Positions 1-13,600 of a stretch of 64,000 nucleotides of DNA are shown here, in pieces. The notes below the pieces were generated by a model, which was not told the origin of the DNA, did not search any database, and was given only the letters and a program-made list of their open reading frames with translations. The translations under genes and the position numbers were made by a program. Within the stretch, counting starts at the first letter, position 1. Each line of letters opens with the position of its first letter. The stretch is from Streptacidiphilus sp. 4-A2 (lineage in GTDB: Bacteria; Actinomycetota; Actinomycetes; Streptomycetales; Streptomycetaceae). The stretch spans positions 682,001-746,000 of the forward strand of contig JAAFYY010000001.1 of assembly GCA_014284505.1 (NCBI GenBank), in the 5' to 3' direction.

Positions 1-238
1 AACTCCCGCCCCATACCAGCCCGCTGCGACCCCTGACCCGCAAACACAAACCCGACCCGAGGACGCCCGGCCGGAACCACCCCACCCACCACACCCGGCA
101 CCGACACGCCCGCAGCCACAGCCCCCAACCCCGACACCAGACCAGCCAACCCCTCCCCCACCACCACAGCCCGATGCTCGAACACCGACCGCCCAGCCAC
201 CAACGACCAACCCACATCCACCGGATCCACACCCGGAT
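1..238. repeat. Near-identical repeat copy 1 (malonyl AT 5' segment)
   Basis: This segment matches 9225-9454 almost base for base. The differences I can see are nearly all one-base changes in the length of C runs or short indels, for example ctcccccacc against ctcccacc. It encodes the KS-AT linker and the start of the AT. The repeat probably continues beyond the left edge. Confidence 0.85.
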
Positions 239-1660
239 GCGCCGCGAGGTGTGCCTGCAACTGCCGGGCCTGCGCGGCCAGGGCTTCGCCGGTACGCCCG
301 GACAGCAGCCACAACGGCCGTGCACCGGAAAAGACTTCGGGCGCGGCAAGGTCGGCGGTGACCGGGGCGGGAGCGGGAGCTTCCTCCAGGATGGTGTGCA
401 CATTGGTGCCGCTCATCCCGAACGCCGACACCCCGGCCCGCCGGGGACGGGCGCCGGCCGGCCAGGAAACTGCCTCGCCGAGCAGCCGGACCTCACCCGC
501 GGACCAGTCGATGTGCGGCGAGGGCTCGTCCACATGCAGGGTCCGCGGCAGTTGCTGGTGCTGAAGCGCCAGCACCATCTTGATCACGGCGGCCATCCCG
601 GCGGCGGCCTGGGTGTGGCCGATGTTGGACTTCACCGAGCCCAGCCACAACGGCCGTTCCCCGTCCCGCTCCTGGCCGTAGGTGGCCAGCAGCGCCTGCG
701 CCTCGATCGGGTCCCCCAGCACCGTACCCGTACCATGCGCCTCCACCGCATCCACATCCGCCGCCGACAACCGCGCACTGGCCAACGCCGCCCGGATCAC
801 CCGCTGCTGCGAAGGACCATTCGGCGCGGTCAGCCCGTTGGAAGCACCATCCTGATTCACCGCACTGCCACGCACCACCGCCAGCACCGGATGCCCATTG
901 CGCCGCGCATCCGACAACCGCTCCAGCACCAGCACACCCGCACCCTCGGCCATGCCCATCCCGTCCGCGCCGGCCCCGAAGGCCTTGCAGCGGCCGTCCG
1001 AGGCCAGGCCGAGCTGGGTGTTGAAGCCGGTGAACATCACCGGGGTGGCCGCCACGAACGCGCCGCCGCCAGCGCCAGCGTGCACTCGCCGGAGCGCAGC
1101 GCCTGTCCGGCCAGGTGCAGCGCCACCAGCGAGGACGAGCAGGCCGTGTCCACCGAGACCGCCGGGCCCTCCAGGCCCAGCACATACGACATCCGTCCGG
1201 AGAGGACGCTGCTGGAGGTGCCGGTCAGCAGATGCCCCTTGTCGCCGCTGCTGTCCTGCCGGTCCAGGCCGTAGCCGGACCAGGACGCGCCGACGAACAC
1301 GCCGGTGGCCGAGCCGCGCAGCCGGGCCGGGTCGATGCCCGCGCGTTCCAGCGCCTCCCAGGAGGTCTCCAGCAGCAGCCGCTGCTGCGGGTCCATGGTG
1401 AGCGCCTCGCGCGGGCTGATCCCGAAGAAGCCCGGGTCGAACACGCCTGCGTCGTAGAGGAATCCGCCGCGCGGGGCGCGCCCGGGGCCGCCCGAGGCGT
1501 CCTCGATGGCCGACAGGTCCCAGCCGCGGTCGGCGGGCAGGTCGGCGACGACGTCCGCACCGTCGGCCAGCAGCTGCCAGAACTCCTCCGGGGTGCGGAC
1601 CCCGCCGGGGAAGCGGCAGCCGATGCCGACGATCGCGATCGGCTCGTCGGTGGCGGTCGC
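1..1660 (-). other. PKS B module 4 (partial): KS and start of AT
   Basis: The KS begins at about 1650 with [16 protein letters not shown] and contains [14 protein letters not shown]. After a frameshift near 1060 it continues to about 390. The AT starts at about 60 with [17 protein letters not shown] and leaves the window. The AT start is near-identical to the malonyl AT of module 2, so malonyl specificity is the best guess, but the HAFH/YASH motif lies outside the window. Confidence 0.8.
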
Positions 1661-4600
1661 GACGGCGGTGACGGCCGGGGTGTCCTCCCGCTCGCCCAGC
1701 AGCCGTGAGCGGAGGAAGCCCGCCAGCGCGGCCGAGGTCGGGTAGTCGAACACCAGCGTGGCCGGCAAGGACGTCCCGGTGCTTGCGCTCAGCCGGTTCC
1801 GCAGGTCGACGGCGGTGAGCGAGTCGAAGCCGAGATCGCGGAACGCCAGCCCGGCCGCCAGTTCCTCGGGCGAGGAGTGGCCCAGCACGACCGCAGCCTC
1901 GGTGCGTACCAGATCGGTGAGCAGCCGGGTCTGCTCGGCCCGGTTCAGGCCGGTCAGCCGGGCGGTCAGCTTCGGCGGCAGCGGCGCTCGGACCCTGGCT
2001 CCGCTCCTTTCCGGCGGACGCTCCCGGATCGCTCAGCGCACTCCGGGCCTCGGGCAGGTCGGCGATCAGCGGGCTGCGCCGCTGCACGGTGAAGACCGGC
2101 GCGAACTGCGCCCAGTCGATGTCGGCGACGGTGACCGGGCCCTCGCCGTCGTCCAGCGCCTGTGCCAGCGCGCCGATCGCCGGTTCCGGGTCCATCCCGC
2201 AGGCCGAGCCGCTGCAACAGCTCCCCGGCCCGGCCTTCGGCCATTCCGCGCGCGCCCCACAGGCCCCAGGCCACCGAGGTACCGGCCAGGCCACGGGCCC
2301 GGCGGTCCTCGACCAGGGCGTCCAGGAAGGCGTTGGCGGCGGCGTAGCCGGCCAGCTGGGAGCTGCCCCAGTGGTCGCGCCGGAGGAGAACACGACGAAC
2401 GCGTCCAGGTCTCCGGCCAGTTCGTCCAGGTGCGCCGCGCCACCGGCCTTGGCCGCCATCGAGGCGTCCAGTCCGGCCGCGTCCAGCGTGGTCAGCGGGT
2501 CGCCGCCGCCGACTCCGGCCGCGTGGAACACCGAGCTCAGCGCGGGACCGGTCGCTCCGGTCCAGTCGAGCAGGGCGGCCACCTCGGCGCGGGCGCCGAC
2601 GTCACCGGCCAGCACCGCCACCGGGGTTCCGGCCTGCGCGAGCTCCGCCGCCACGCGGCGGTCCCGGCCGCGCCGGTCCGGAGCGGCTGGACAGCACCAC
2701 CCGTGCGGCGCCCCGGGAGGCGGCCCAGCGGGCCAGCCGCCCGCCGATCGCGCCGGTGCCGCCGGTCACCAGCACGCTGCCGCGCGGCGTCCAGCTGCTC
2801 CCGGCGCGCGGCCGGGTGCCGCACCAGCCGCCGGCCAGACGCCGGTGTCGCGCAGCGCCACCTGGTCCTCGCCGCCCGAGCCGACGCCAGTACCGCGCAC
2901 AACCGCTCCGCGACAACGGCCTCCAGGGTCGCGTGGCGCCGCCCGGCAGGTCGGACCAGGCCGCCCCAGCGGTCCGGGTGTTCCAGCGCGGCGACCCGGC
3001 CCAGGCCCCACACCTGGGCCTGTGCCAGGCGGCCGGGGTCCGGTCGGGACGACCGCTCCCGAGTGAGCGTCCACAGCGGCGGCGGTCGGCAGCTCCCCGA
3101 GGGCCTGGAGCAGCGCGACGGTGGCGGCAGGCCGTCGGCACCGCCGGACGGCCCGGCAGCGTGTCTGTTCCAGGCAGCAGCGACAGCACCCCGGCCAGGC
3201 TCTGCCCGGCGCGGCCGCGCCGATCCGCTCGGCGAGCGCGCCGGTCGGCCGCGTCCGACCGGAGACCTCGGCCAGGACGGTCGCCGCGCCGTGCCCGGTC
3301 AGCGCCCGGGCGCAGGCGGCGGCCGTGTCGGCGCCGGCCGGTCCGGTGACCACCAGCCAGGTCCCGCTCAGTGCGGCCGGGCGGCGGTCGGCGACCGGCA
3401 CCCAGCTGATCCGGTAGCGCCAGTCCGCGGTCAGCGAGCGGCCCCGCTCCCGGCGCCGCCAGGACGCCAGGGCCGGCAGCACCTCGGTCAGCCGGGCGCC
3501 CTCCAGCGCCAGGGTCTCGGCCAGCGCGGCCACGTCGCCGTCGTCGACGGCGGCCCAGAACCGGGCCTCCGCCGGGTCGGCGACCCGGCTCCCGGCCGGG
3601 CCGGCCAGTATGCCCTCGGCCCAGAACCGCTGCCGACAAACGCGTAGGTCGGCAGGTCCACCGGTCGTCCCGGGGTCAGTACCGCGCCCAGTCCACCAGC
3701 ACGCCCTGGACCTGGAGTTCGGCCAGGGAGTGCAGCAGCCGTTCGGCCCCGCCCTGGTCGCGGCGCAGCGTGCCGACCACCAGGCGCGTCCCCGGGCTGC
3801 TCGTCGCCGGACTGCTCGCCCCGACCGGCTGCGGCCGGTCCAGCACGGCGCTGATGGCCGCGGTGAGCACCGGGTGCGGCGAGACCTCGACGAACACCGT
3901 GTGCCCGTCGTCGTGCAGTGCCGCCACCGCGCGCGGAGAACTCCACTGTGCCGCGCAGGCTGGCGTACCAGTACTCCGGCCGGCCTGCGCCCGCGAGCAC
4001 CTCGCCGGTCAGCGAGGAGACCAGCGGTACGGTCCCCGGGCGCGGGCTGATCCCGTCCAGGGCGGCCAGGATCCGCTCGCGCAGGGCTTCCACCTGGGGC
4101 CGTGCGAGGCGTAGTCGACCGGCAGCAGCCGGGTGCGCACGCCGGCCCGGTCGCAGGCGGCGGCGATCTCGTTCAGCGGTCGACGTCACCGGAGACGACG
4201 GGTGGCCTCGGGCCCGTTGACCGCTGCCACCGACACCCGGCCGTCCAGGCGCCGATCCGTCGGTGATCACCTGGACCGGTTCGCCGATAGAGAGCATCCC
4301 GCCCCGGCCGGAGAGGGCGGTCAGGCCTGGCTGCGCAGCGCGACCACCTTGGCCGCGTCGTCCAGCGAGAGGATCCCGGCCACGACCGGCGGCCCGATCT
4401 CGCCTGCGAGTGACCGACCACCGCGCCCGTTCGACCCGGCGGCCTGCCACAACGCCGCCAGCGACACCATCACCGCCCACAGCGCCGGCTGCACCACATC
4501 CACCCGCTCCAAACCAGGAGCACCCTCCACACCGTTCAGCACCTCCGCCAACGACCAGTCGACAATAAGGCGCGAGCGCCTGCGCACACTCGCCAGCCGG

Positions 4601-7600
4601 GCCGCGAACACCGGCGAACACGCCGCCAGCTCCCGACCCATACCGACCACTGCGAGCCCTGCCCCGGGAAGACGAACACCACCGGGCTCACCGCACCGGA
4701 TACCGCGCTCAACCACGGCCGCCGAGGACTCGCCCGCGGCCAGCGCCGGCGAGCCCGGCCCGCAGTTCGTCCCGGTCGGCGCCGAGCACCAGCGCGCGGT
4801 GCTCGAAGACGGAGCGGGTGGTGGCCAGTGCCCAGCCGACGTCGAGTGGGTCCAGCTCCGGCTCCGCATCCAGGCGTTCGGCCAGCCGGGCGGCCTGGGC
4901 CCGCAGCGCCTCCCGGCTGCGCCCGGAGACCGGCCAGGCCGGGGCGCCGGGGAGCAGCGGCAGGGCCCGCTCCAGCGGTGTGTCGGCAGGCTGCTCGGCG
5001 GCGGGGGCCTCCTCCAGGATCAGGTGGGCGTTGGTGCCGCTCATCCCGAACGAGGACACCCCGGCCCGCCGGGGCCGCTCGGCCGCCGGCCAGGGCACCG
5101 GCGCGGACAGCAGGCTGACCCGCCCGGCCGACCAGTCGATGTGCGTCGACGGCTCGGCGGCGTGCAGGGTCGGCGGCAGCAGCCCGTGCTGGAGTGCCAG
5201 CACCATCTTCATCACCCCGGCCACACCGGCCGCCGACTGGGTGTGGCCGATGTTGGACTTCACCGAGCCCAGCCACAACGGCCGTTCCTGCGGCCGGTCC
5301 TGGCCGTAGGTGGCGAGCAGCGCCTGCGCCTCGATCGGGTCGCCCAGCACGGTACCCGTGCCGTGCGCCTCCACCGCGTCCACGTCCGCGGCGGTCAGCC
5401 TGGCGCCGGCCAGCGCGGCCCGGATGACCCGCTGCTGCGAGGGGCCGTTGGGCGCGGTCAGCCCGTTGGAGGCACCGTCCTGGTTCACCGCGCTGCCGCG
5501 GATCACCGCGAGCACCCGGTGGCCGTTGCGCTGAGCGTCGGAGAGCCGCTCCAGCAGCACCATCCCGGCGCCCTCGGCCCAGCCGGTCCCGTCCGCTCCG
5601 GCGCCGAAGGCCTTGCAGCGGCCGTCCGAGGCCAGGCCCTGCTGGCGGGAGAACTCGGAGAACCCGGTGGGCACCGCCATCACGGTCACCCCGCCGGCCA
5701 GGGCCAGCGTGCACTCGCCGGAGCGCAGCGCCTGGGCGGCCAGGTGCAGCGCCACCAGGGAGGAGGAGCAGGCGGTGTCGACCGTGACCGCCGGGCCCTC
5801 CAGGCCCAGCGTGTAGGAGACCCGGCCGGAGATGACGCTGGCGGCCATACCGGTCAGCTGGTAGCCCTCCAGGCCGCTGTCGGTGGCGCCGACGCCGTAT
5901 CCGGAGAAGCCGGCCCCGGCGAACACCCCGGTGTCGCTGCCGCGCAGCGAGCGCGGTTCGATTCCGGCCCGCTCCAGCGCCTCCCAGGAGGTCTCCAGCA
6001 GGATCCGCTGCTGCGGGTCCATCGCCAGTGCCTCGGGGGTTGATGCCGAAGAAGCCGGGGTCGAACTCGCCCGCGTCGTGCAGGAATCCGCCGGCCCGGG
6101 TGCTGGAGGTGCCGGCCCGGCCCGGATCGGAGTCGAACAGGTGCTCAAGGTCCCAGCCGCGGTCCGCCGGGAAGGCGGAGACCGCGTCGGTGCCGGCGGC
6201 CAGCAGTTCCCAGAACTCCTCGGGGCTGCTTATGCCGCCGGGGAAGCGGCAGGCCATGGCGATCACCGCGATCGGGTCGCCGTCGACCGCGACCGGGCCC
6301 CGGGCCCGGTCCGGGGTTCCGGCGTCGCCCAGCAGTTCACCGCGCAGATGGTCGGCCAGGGCGCGCGGGGTCGGGTAGTCGAACACCAGTGTCGCGGGCA
6401 GGGCCAGGCCGCTGCGGCCGGTCAGCCGGTTGCGCAGTTCCGCGGTCAGCGAGTCGAAGCCGATGTCGCTGAACGCCCGGTCGGCGTCGACCGCCGCGGC
6501 CGAGGAGTGCCCGAGCACCGCCGCGGCCTCGGCCCGCACCAGGTCGGTGAGCGTCTGCTGCTGCGCCGCCCGTCCCAGGCCGAGCAGCTGGCGGGCGAGC
6601 CCGGTGCCGGTCGGCTCGCCCTCGGCCGCCTCGGCGGCGGGCGGCGCGGATCTCCGGCAGGTCCCGGACGAACGGCAGCTGCCGCAGCCCGGCCAGGCCG
6701 GCCACCGCCTGGCTCCAGTCCACATCCATCACGGTCAGCACGGCGTGACCGGCGCTGTCGTCCAGCGCCTGGCCGAGCACCCGCAGCGCCGGCTCCGGGT
6801 CGAGCGGGCGCAGCAGGCCGCGGGCGAGCCGCTGCCGGGCGGCCTCGCCTGCCTGCGCCATGCCGCCGCCGGCCCAGGGGCCCCAGGCCAGCGCGGTGGC
6901 GGGCAGCCCCGGCCGCGCCGGTGCAGCGCCAGTGCGTCGAGATAGGCGTTGGCCGCGGCGTAGTTGCCCTGTCGCCGCCGCCGAAGGTGCGGCCGAGGAG
7001 GAGAACAGCACAAAGGCGTCCAGCTCCGGTCCGAGGTCAGCTCGTCCAGGACGGCGGCCCCGCCTGCCTTGGCCGCCAGCACCGTGGCCAGCCGGGCGGC
7101 GTCCAGCCGGTCCAGGACCCCGTCGTCCACCACTCCGGCGGTGTGCACCACGGTCCGCAACTGCGGGCCCCCGGCCGCGATCGCGGCCATCAGGGCGGCG
7201 AGGTCGGAGCGCTCGGCGACATCGGCCACCAGCACGGCGGCGGTGGTCCCGGCCTCGGCCAGTTCGGCCGCCAGCCGGGCGGCGCCGGGAGCGCCGGCGC
7301 CGGAGCGGCTGGTCAGTACCACCCGCTCGGTCCCGCGTCCGGACAGCCAGCGGGCCACCGTGCGCCGATGGCGCCGGTACCGCCGGTGACCAACGCGGTC
7401 CCGCGCGCCGCCGGGCGGGCGGTGGCGGCGGGCGCGGACGCGGCGGCCCGGACCAGTCGGCGGCCCAGCATCCCCGCGTCGCGGAGGGCCAGCTGGTCCT
7501 CGCCGCAGCCTGCCAGCACCGACGCGAGCCGGTCGGCGGTGCGGTCGTCCAGGTCGGGGGCAGGTCGATCAGCCCGCCCAGCGGTCCGGGTGCTCCAGCG

Positions 7601-10600
7601 CGGCCACCTGGCCCAGGCCCCAGATCTGGGCCTGGACCGGCGCGGTGAGCAGGTCGGCCGGGGCGGCGGCGACCGCGCCCCGGTCAGCAGCCACAGCGGC
7701 GCGCCACCCCGGCGTCGCCCAGGGCTGGAGCAGCGCCAGCGTCCCGGCGGTCCCGGCCGGGACCGCGTCCCAGCCCGGCAGCGTCCCCTCGGTCAGCGCC
7801 AGCAGCGACAGCACGCCGCTGGGGGCGGTGTCGGCCACCGCGGCGGCGATCCGCGCGGCGATCGACTCACGGTCCAGTTCTCCGGGGCCGAGCTCGACCG
7901 GCAGCGCCGAGGCCCCCGCTCCGCCAGGGCGCGGACGCACTGCTCCGCCGTCCCGTCGGTGTCCGTGCCGCCGACGACCAGCCAGCTGCCGGACAGCCGG
8001 GGACGGCGCGGGTCGGTCACCGGTGCCCAGGTGGTCCGGTAGCGCCACTGGGCGGTCGCCGACTCGTCCCGCTCGCGCCGCCGCCAGGAGGTCAGCCCGG
8101 GCAGTACCGCGGCCAGCCGCTCCTGCTCGTCCAGGCCCGCCTCGGCCAGTGCGGGAGGTCCCCGGCCTCGACCGCGGCCAGAACCGGGCCTCGGCGGCCG
8201 TACCGCCGCCGGCCGGGGCGGCCGTGCCCGGGCCCATCCGCTGCGGACCGCCGGGCCAGTAGTACTGGTGCTGGAAGGCATAGGTGGGCAGCTCGACCAG
8301 CCGCCCGGCGGGCAGCACGGCGGCCCAGTCCACGCCGACGCCCTGGACATGCGCCCGGGCCAGCGCTCTCAGCAGCGACTCCGCCGCGGGCGTCCCGGCC
8401 GCAGCAGCGGGACGAACCCGGCGGTCTGCCCGGGCTCCGCGGTGGTCTCCAGGAGCCCCAGGCCCATCCCGGACAGCGTGGCGTCCGGGCCGATCTCGAT
8501 GAACACCGACACGCCCTGGTCGGCCAGGGTGGTGACGGCATCGGCGAAGCGGACGGCTGCCGCGCCTGCCGCACCCAGTAGTCCGCCTCCGGGACCGCCA
8601 CCAGCTCACCGGTCAGCGCCCCACCCAGTTCACGGCGGGCGCCATCTGCGCCAACCCGGCTGCCACCTGGCCGAGTTCGTCAGCACCGGATCCATCAGCG
8701 CCGAGTGGAAGGCATGGCTGACCCGCAGCCGGCGCCCCGCGACCGCGCTCACCGCACAGCTCCAGCAGCGTCTCCACTCGGCTGCGTCTCCCGAAACCAC
8801 CACCGAGGAGGGGCCGTTGACCGCCGCCAGGGACACCCCGGCCACCCGGCCATGGTCTCGGCCAGCTCGGCCCTCGGTGGCCTGGACGCCCCATCGCGCC
8901 ACCTTCGGCAGCGCCTGCATCAACCGCCCCGCACCGCCACCAAGCGGCAGGCATCACCAAGGACAACACCCCGGCCGCATACGCCGCCGGCGATCTCACC
9001 GCACCGAATGCCCCGCCACCGCTCCGGTACGACCCCGGCCGCCGCAGCAACGCACCAGCCCCACCTCGACCGCGAACAACCCGGTCTGCGCATACACGGT
9101 CTGCGTAGCACGCTCGTCATCCGCATCGGCACCGAGCACCACTCCCGCACCGGCAACCCCAGCTCAGCCTCGACCAGCGGCACACCTCGTCGAAGGCGCC
9201 GCGAACACCGGCGAGGCCGCATACAACTCCCGCCCCATACCAGCCCGCTGCGACCCCTGACCCGCAAACAACAACCCGACCCGAGGACGCCCGGCCGGAA
9301 CCACCCCACCACCACACCCGGCACCGACACGCCCGCAGCCACAGCCCAACCCGACACCAGACCAGCCAACCCCTCCCACCACCACAGCCCGATGCTCGAA
9401 CACCGACCGCCAGCCACCAACGACCCAACCCACATCCACCGGATCCACACCGGACGGGCGTCCACGAAGGCGACCAGCCGCTGTGCCTGCCGGTCCAGGC
9501 CCTCGGCACTGCGCGCGAGAGCAGCAGGCGCCGGCCCGGTGAGCACCGCCGGTCCGGCCGTGTCGGCGCCGGGTGCGGGCGAGGGTTCGGGTGCCTCCTC
9601 GACGATGACATGGGCGTTGGTCCCGCTGATCCCGAAGCCGGAGATCCGCGGCGCGGCGCGCCGCCCACCGGTCGGCCAGGGCACGGATTCGGTCAGCAGC
9701 CGCAGTCCCGAGCCGGTCAGTCCACATGCGGGGACGGCTGGTCGGCGTGCAGGGTGCGCGGCAGCGCTGGTGACGCAGCGCCAGCACCATCTTCATCACC
9801 CCGCCACCCGGCCGCGGCCTGGGTGTGGCCGATGTTGGACTTTACCGAGCCCAGCCACAACGGCTGGTCCTGCGGCGCTCCTGGCCGTAGGCGGCGGCCA
9901 GGGCCTGGGCCTCGATCGGGTCGCCCAGCACCGTGCCCGTGCCGTGCGCCTCCACCGGTCCACGTCGGCCGGGCGCAGCCCGGCGTCGGCCAGCGCGGCC
10001 CGGATCACCCGCTGCTGCGAGGGACCGTTGGGCGCGGTGAGCCCGTTGGAGGCGCCGTCCTGGTTCACCGGGTGCCGCGGATCACGGCCAGCACCGGGTG
10101 CCCGTTGGCCCGGGCGTCCGAGAGCCGTTCGAGCACCAGCATGCCCGCGCCCTCGGCCATGCCATGCCGTCGGCGTCGGCGGAGAAGGACTTGCAGCGGC
10201 CGTTCCCGGCCAGTCCGCGCTGCTTGGAGAAGCCGACCAGTTCGGCCGGGTGGCCATGACGGTGACCCCGCCGACAGCGCCAGCCCGCACTCGCGGAGTG
10301 CAGCGCCTGGGCGGCCAGGTGCAGCGCAACCAGGGAGGAGGAGCAGCCGTGTCCACGGTCAGCGACGGGCCCTCCAGGCCCAGGGTGTAGGAGATCGGCC
10401 GGAGATGACGCTTCCGGCGTTGCCGGTCACCATGTGGCCTTCGAGCCCGGCCGAGCCCTCGGGGGCGAGTTGCAGCCCGGTGGCGTATCCGGAGCCGTAG
10501 CCGCCCGCGTAGACGCCGGTGGCGGAGCCGCCAGCGAGCGCGGGTCATCCCGGCCCGTCCAGGCCTCCCAGGAGGTCTCCAGCAGCAGCCGCTGCTGCGG

Positions 10601-13600
10601 TCCATCGCCAGCGCCTCACGCGGCGAGATCCCGAAGAAGCCGGTCGAACTCCCTGCCTCGTGCAGGAATCCGCCGGACTGCACATAGGCGGTGCCGGGGT
10701 GGTCCGGGTCGGGGTCGAACAGGTGCTCAAGGTCCCAGCCGCGGTTGAGCGGGATGCGGAGATGCCGTCGCCGCCGGACTCCAGCAGCTGCCAGAAGCTC
10801 TCCGGGCCGGAGATCCCGCCGGGTAGCGTCCGGCCATGCCGACGATGGCGATCGGCTCGCCGTCCGCCGACGCCCGGGCGGTGACAGCCGGGGCGGCGGT
10901 CAGGTCGCCGAGCAGTTCGGTGCGCAGATGACCGGCGAGCACCAGCGGGGTGGGGTAGTCGAACAGCAGGGTGGCCGGCAGCCGCATCCCGGTGGCGCTG
11001 CCGAGCTGGTTGCGCAGTTCCACGGCGGTGAGCGAGTCGAAGCCGAGGTCGCTGAACGCGCGGGCGGCGTCAACTGCCTAGTGAGCGTAGTTGAGCACAC
11101 GCGGCCTCGGACCGGATCAGGTCGGTCAGCAGCCGGTCCTGCTCGGTCCGCGACAGCCCGGCCAGCCGCTGGGCCAATCTCGCCTGCACCGGGTGGCGCT
11201 TTCGCCGCCGGTGGGCCGGCCTCGGCGCCCAGGCCACGCGGCAGCCGGCCGATCTGCGGCAGGTCGCGGACGAACGGACGGTGTGCAGGTCGGCCATGCC
11301 GGGCACCGCGGCCATCTGCGACCAGTCGACGTCCATCACGGTCAGGGCGGTGTCGCCGCCCTCGATGGCCTCGGCCAGGGCCTGCACCGCCAGCGCGGGT
11401 CCATCAGGACCTCCAGCGGTTGCGTCCAGCCGGGCCACGGTGGCCTCGCTGGACTGGGCCACGCCGCCCCCGCCCACGGCCCCCAGGCGATGGAGAGCGC
11501 GGTGCGGCGAGCCGCGGCGGTGCTGCGCCAGCGCGTCCAGGTAGGCGTTGCGCCGCGTAGTTGCCCTGCCCGCCGCCGCCGAAGGTCGCGGCGGCCGAGG
11601 AGAACAGCACGAACGCCGTCCAGCTCCAGCTCCGCCGTCAGCTCGTCCAGCAGCGCGGCGCTGGTGGCCTTGGCGGCCAGCACGGAGGCCAGCCGGTCCG
11701 GGTCCAGCCGGTCCAGGACGCCGTTGTCGACGACCCCGGCGGTGTGCATCACCGTGGTCAGCGGCGCGCCGGTGGCGGCGATCCGGGACAGCAGCCCGGC
11801 GAGGTCGGTGCGTCGGCCGACGTCGCCACCAGCACCTGCACGGTCGTGCCCGCCGCGGCCAGCCCGGCGGCCAGCGCTGCGACACCGGCCGCGAAGGCTC
11901 CGGATCGGCTGGTGAGCACCAGCCGCTCGGCGCCGCGTCCGGCCAGCCAGCGGGCGACATGGCCGCCGATGGCTCCGGTGCCGCCGGTGATCAGCACGGT
12001 CCCCCGGGACGCCAGCGCTCGCCGGGGTCCCGGGGCAGCGGGGCCTGCACCAGCCGGCGGCCGAGGATGCCGCCGGGGCGCACCGCGGTCTGGTCCTCGC
12101 CCAGTGCGCCGGTCAGGACCGCGCACAGCCGGTCGGCCGCGCGCTCGTCCACGGTCTCGGGCAGGTCGATCAGGCCGCCCCAGCGGTCCCTGTGCTCCAG
12201 GCTTGCGACCCGGCCCAGGGCCCAGATCTGGGCCTGGACCGGCGCGGTGAGCAGGTCGGCCGGGGCGGCGGCGACCGCGCCCCGGGTCAGCAGCCACAAC
12301 GGCGCGCCCACCCCGGCGTCGCCCAGGGCCTGAAGCAGCGCCAGCGTCCCGGCGACGCCGACGGCGACGTCCGGGAGGCGGGGGTGCGGGGTCTCGTCCA
12401 GGGCCAGCAGCGAGAGCACACCGGCCACCTGGACGCCGGTGGACAGAGCGGTGGCGAGCGACTCCCGGTCAGTGCCGTCGGCGCCGTCAGTGCCGTCGGC
12501 GCCGTCCATGCCTTCGGCGCCGATGCCGACGACGACCGCCTGGGCGCCGTGGCCGGTGAGGATCTGCCGGAACCGCTCGGTGAGTTCCTGGTCGGCCCGG
12601 CCGGTGCCGCCGACCAGCAGCCAGGTGCCGGTGAGGCGGCCCGGCGCGGGGTCGGCGATCGGCTTCCAGGAGACCCGGTAGCGCCAGGACTCGGTGGCGA
12701 AACGTTCCCGCTCGCGCCTGCGCCAGGAGGTCAGCGCGGGCAGGAGCTCGTCCAGCGGCTGCGGTTCCACGGCGAGCAGCCGGAGAGGCCGGGCAGGTCG
12801 GAGTTCTCGACCGCGGCCCAGAACCGGGCCTCGGTCTCGCTCTGCGACTCGCCCGTTGCCGGGGCCGCCGCCGGGGCGGCCGGGGCGAGCCAGTACTGCT
12901 GCCGGGCGAAGGCGTAGGTGGGCAGTTCGACCGGGTTGCCGGCCGGGAGCGCCGCCGTCCAGTCGACGGGCAGTCCGACCGCGTGCCCCGGGCCAGGGCG
13001 GCCAGGAACCGCCGGGCTCCGGCGTCCTCGCGCTCCAGCGTCCCGGTGACCAGCGGGGCGTCGGCGCCGCCGAGTTCCTCGAAGGTCTCCTCGATGGCGG
13101 CGGTGAGCACCGGGTGCGGGGAGACCTCCAGGAAGGCCCGGTGGCCGGACCCGGCCAGGGCCACCACCGCGTCCTGGAACCGGACCCGTTGGCGGACGTT
13201 GGCGTACCAGTAGCCGGCGTCCAGCTCCGGCCCCTCCCGGCGCTCGCCGGTGACCGTGGAGTACAGCGGTATCCGGCCGGTCCGCGGCCGGATCGGGGCC
13301 AGCTCGCGGAGCAGGTCCTCGGCGAGGGCCTCCACCCGGGACGAGTGGGCCACGAAGTCCATCTGCGGGACCCGCCAGCGCAGCACCCGGCGGGCGGAGA
13401 GCAGCCGCTCGAAGGCGTCCAGCGCGTCCAGGTCCCCGGAGACCACGGTGGTCGCCGGGCCGTTCACGGCGGCCACCGACAGCCGCTCCGCCCATTCCTG
13501 ATCGGTCGTCAGCAGTTCCTCGACCGAGGCGACCGGCATCACCACCGAGAGCATCCCGGCCGAGACCGCCAGCGTGGACAGCGCCCGGCTGCGGACCGCC

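Noticed and set aside
1758..8042. Long plus-strand open frames opposite PKS B (about 630-720 codons)
   Set aside because: They are Arg/Gly/Pro-rich with no family motifs, and they lie exactly opposite KS, AT, KR and ACP motifs on the minus strand: typical high-GC antisense frames.
11350..12010. KR of PKS B module 1 as inactive because it has VDN instead of LDD
   Set aside because: LDD marks stereochemical type, not activity. The GGTGAIGG loop and the GQGNYAA-type Tyr region are present.
12470..12510. GTDGAD-type short repeat as a functional element
   Set aside because: A short low-complexity stretch within the KR structural subdomain; nothing suggests more than a linker.
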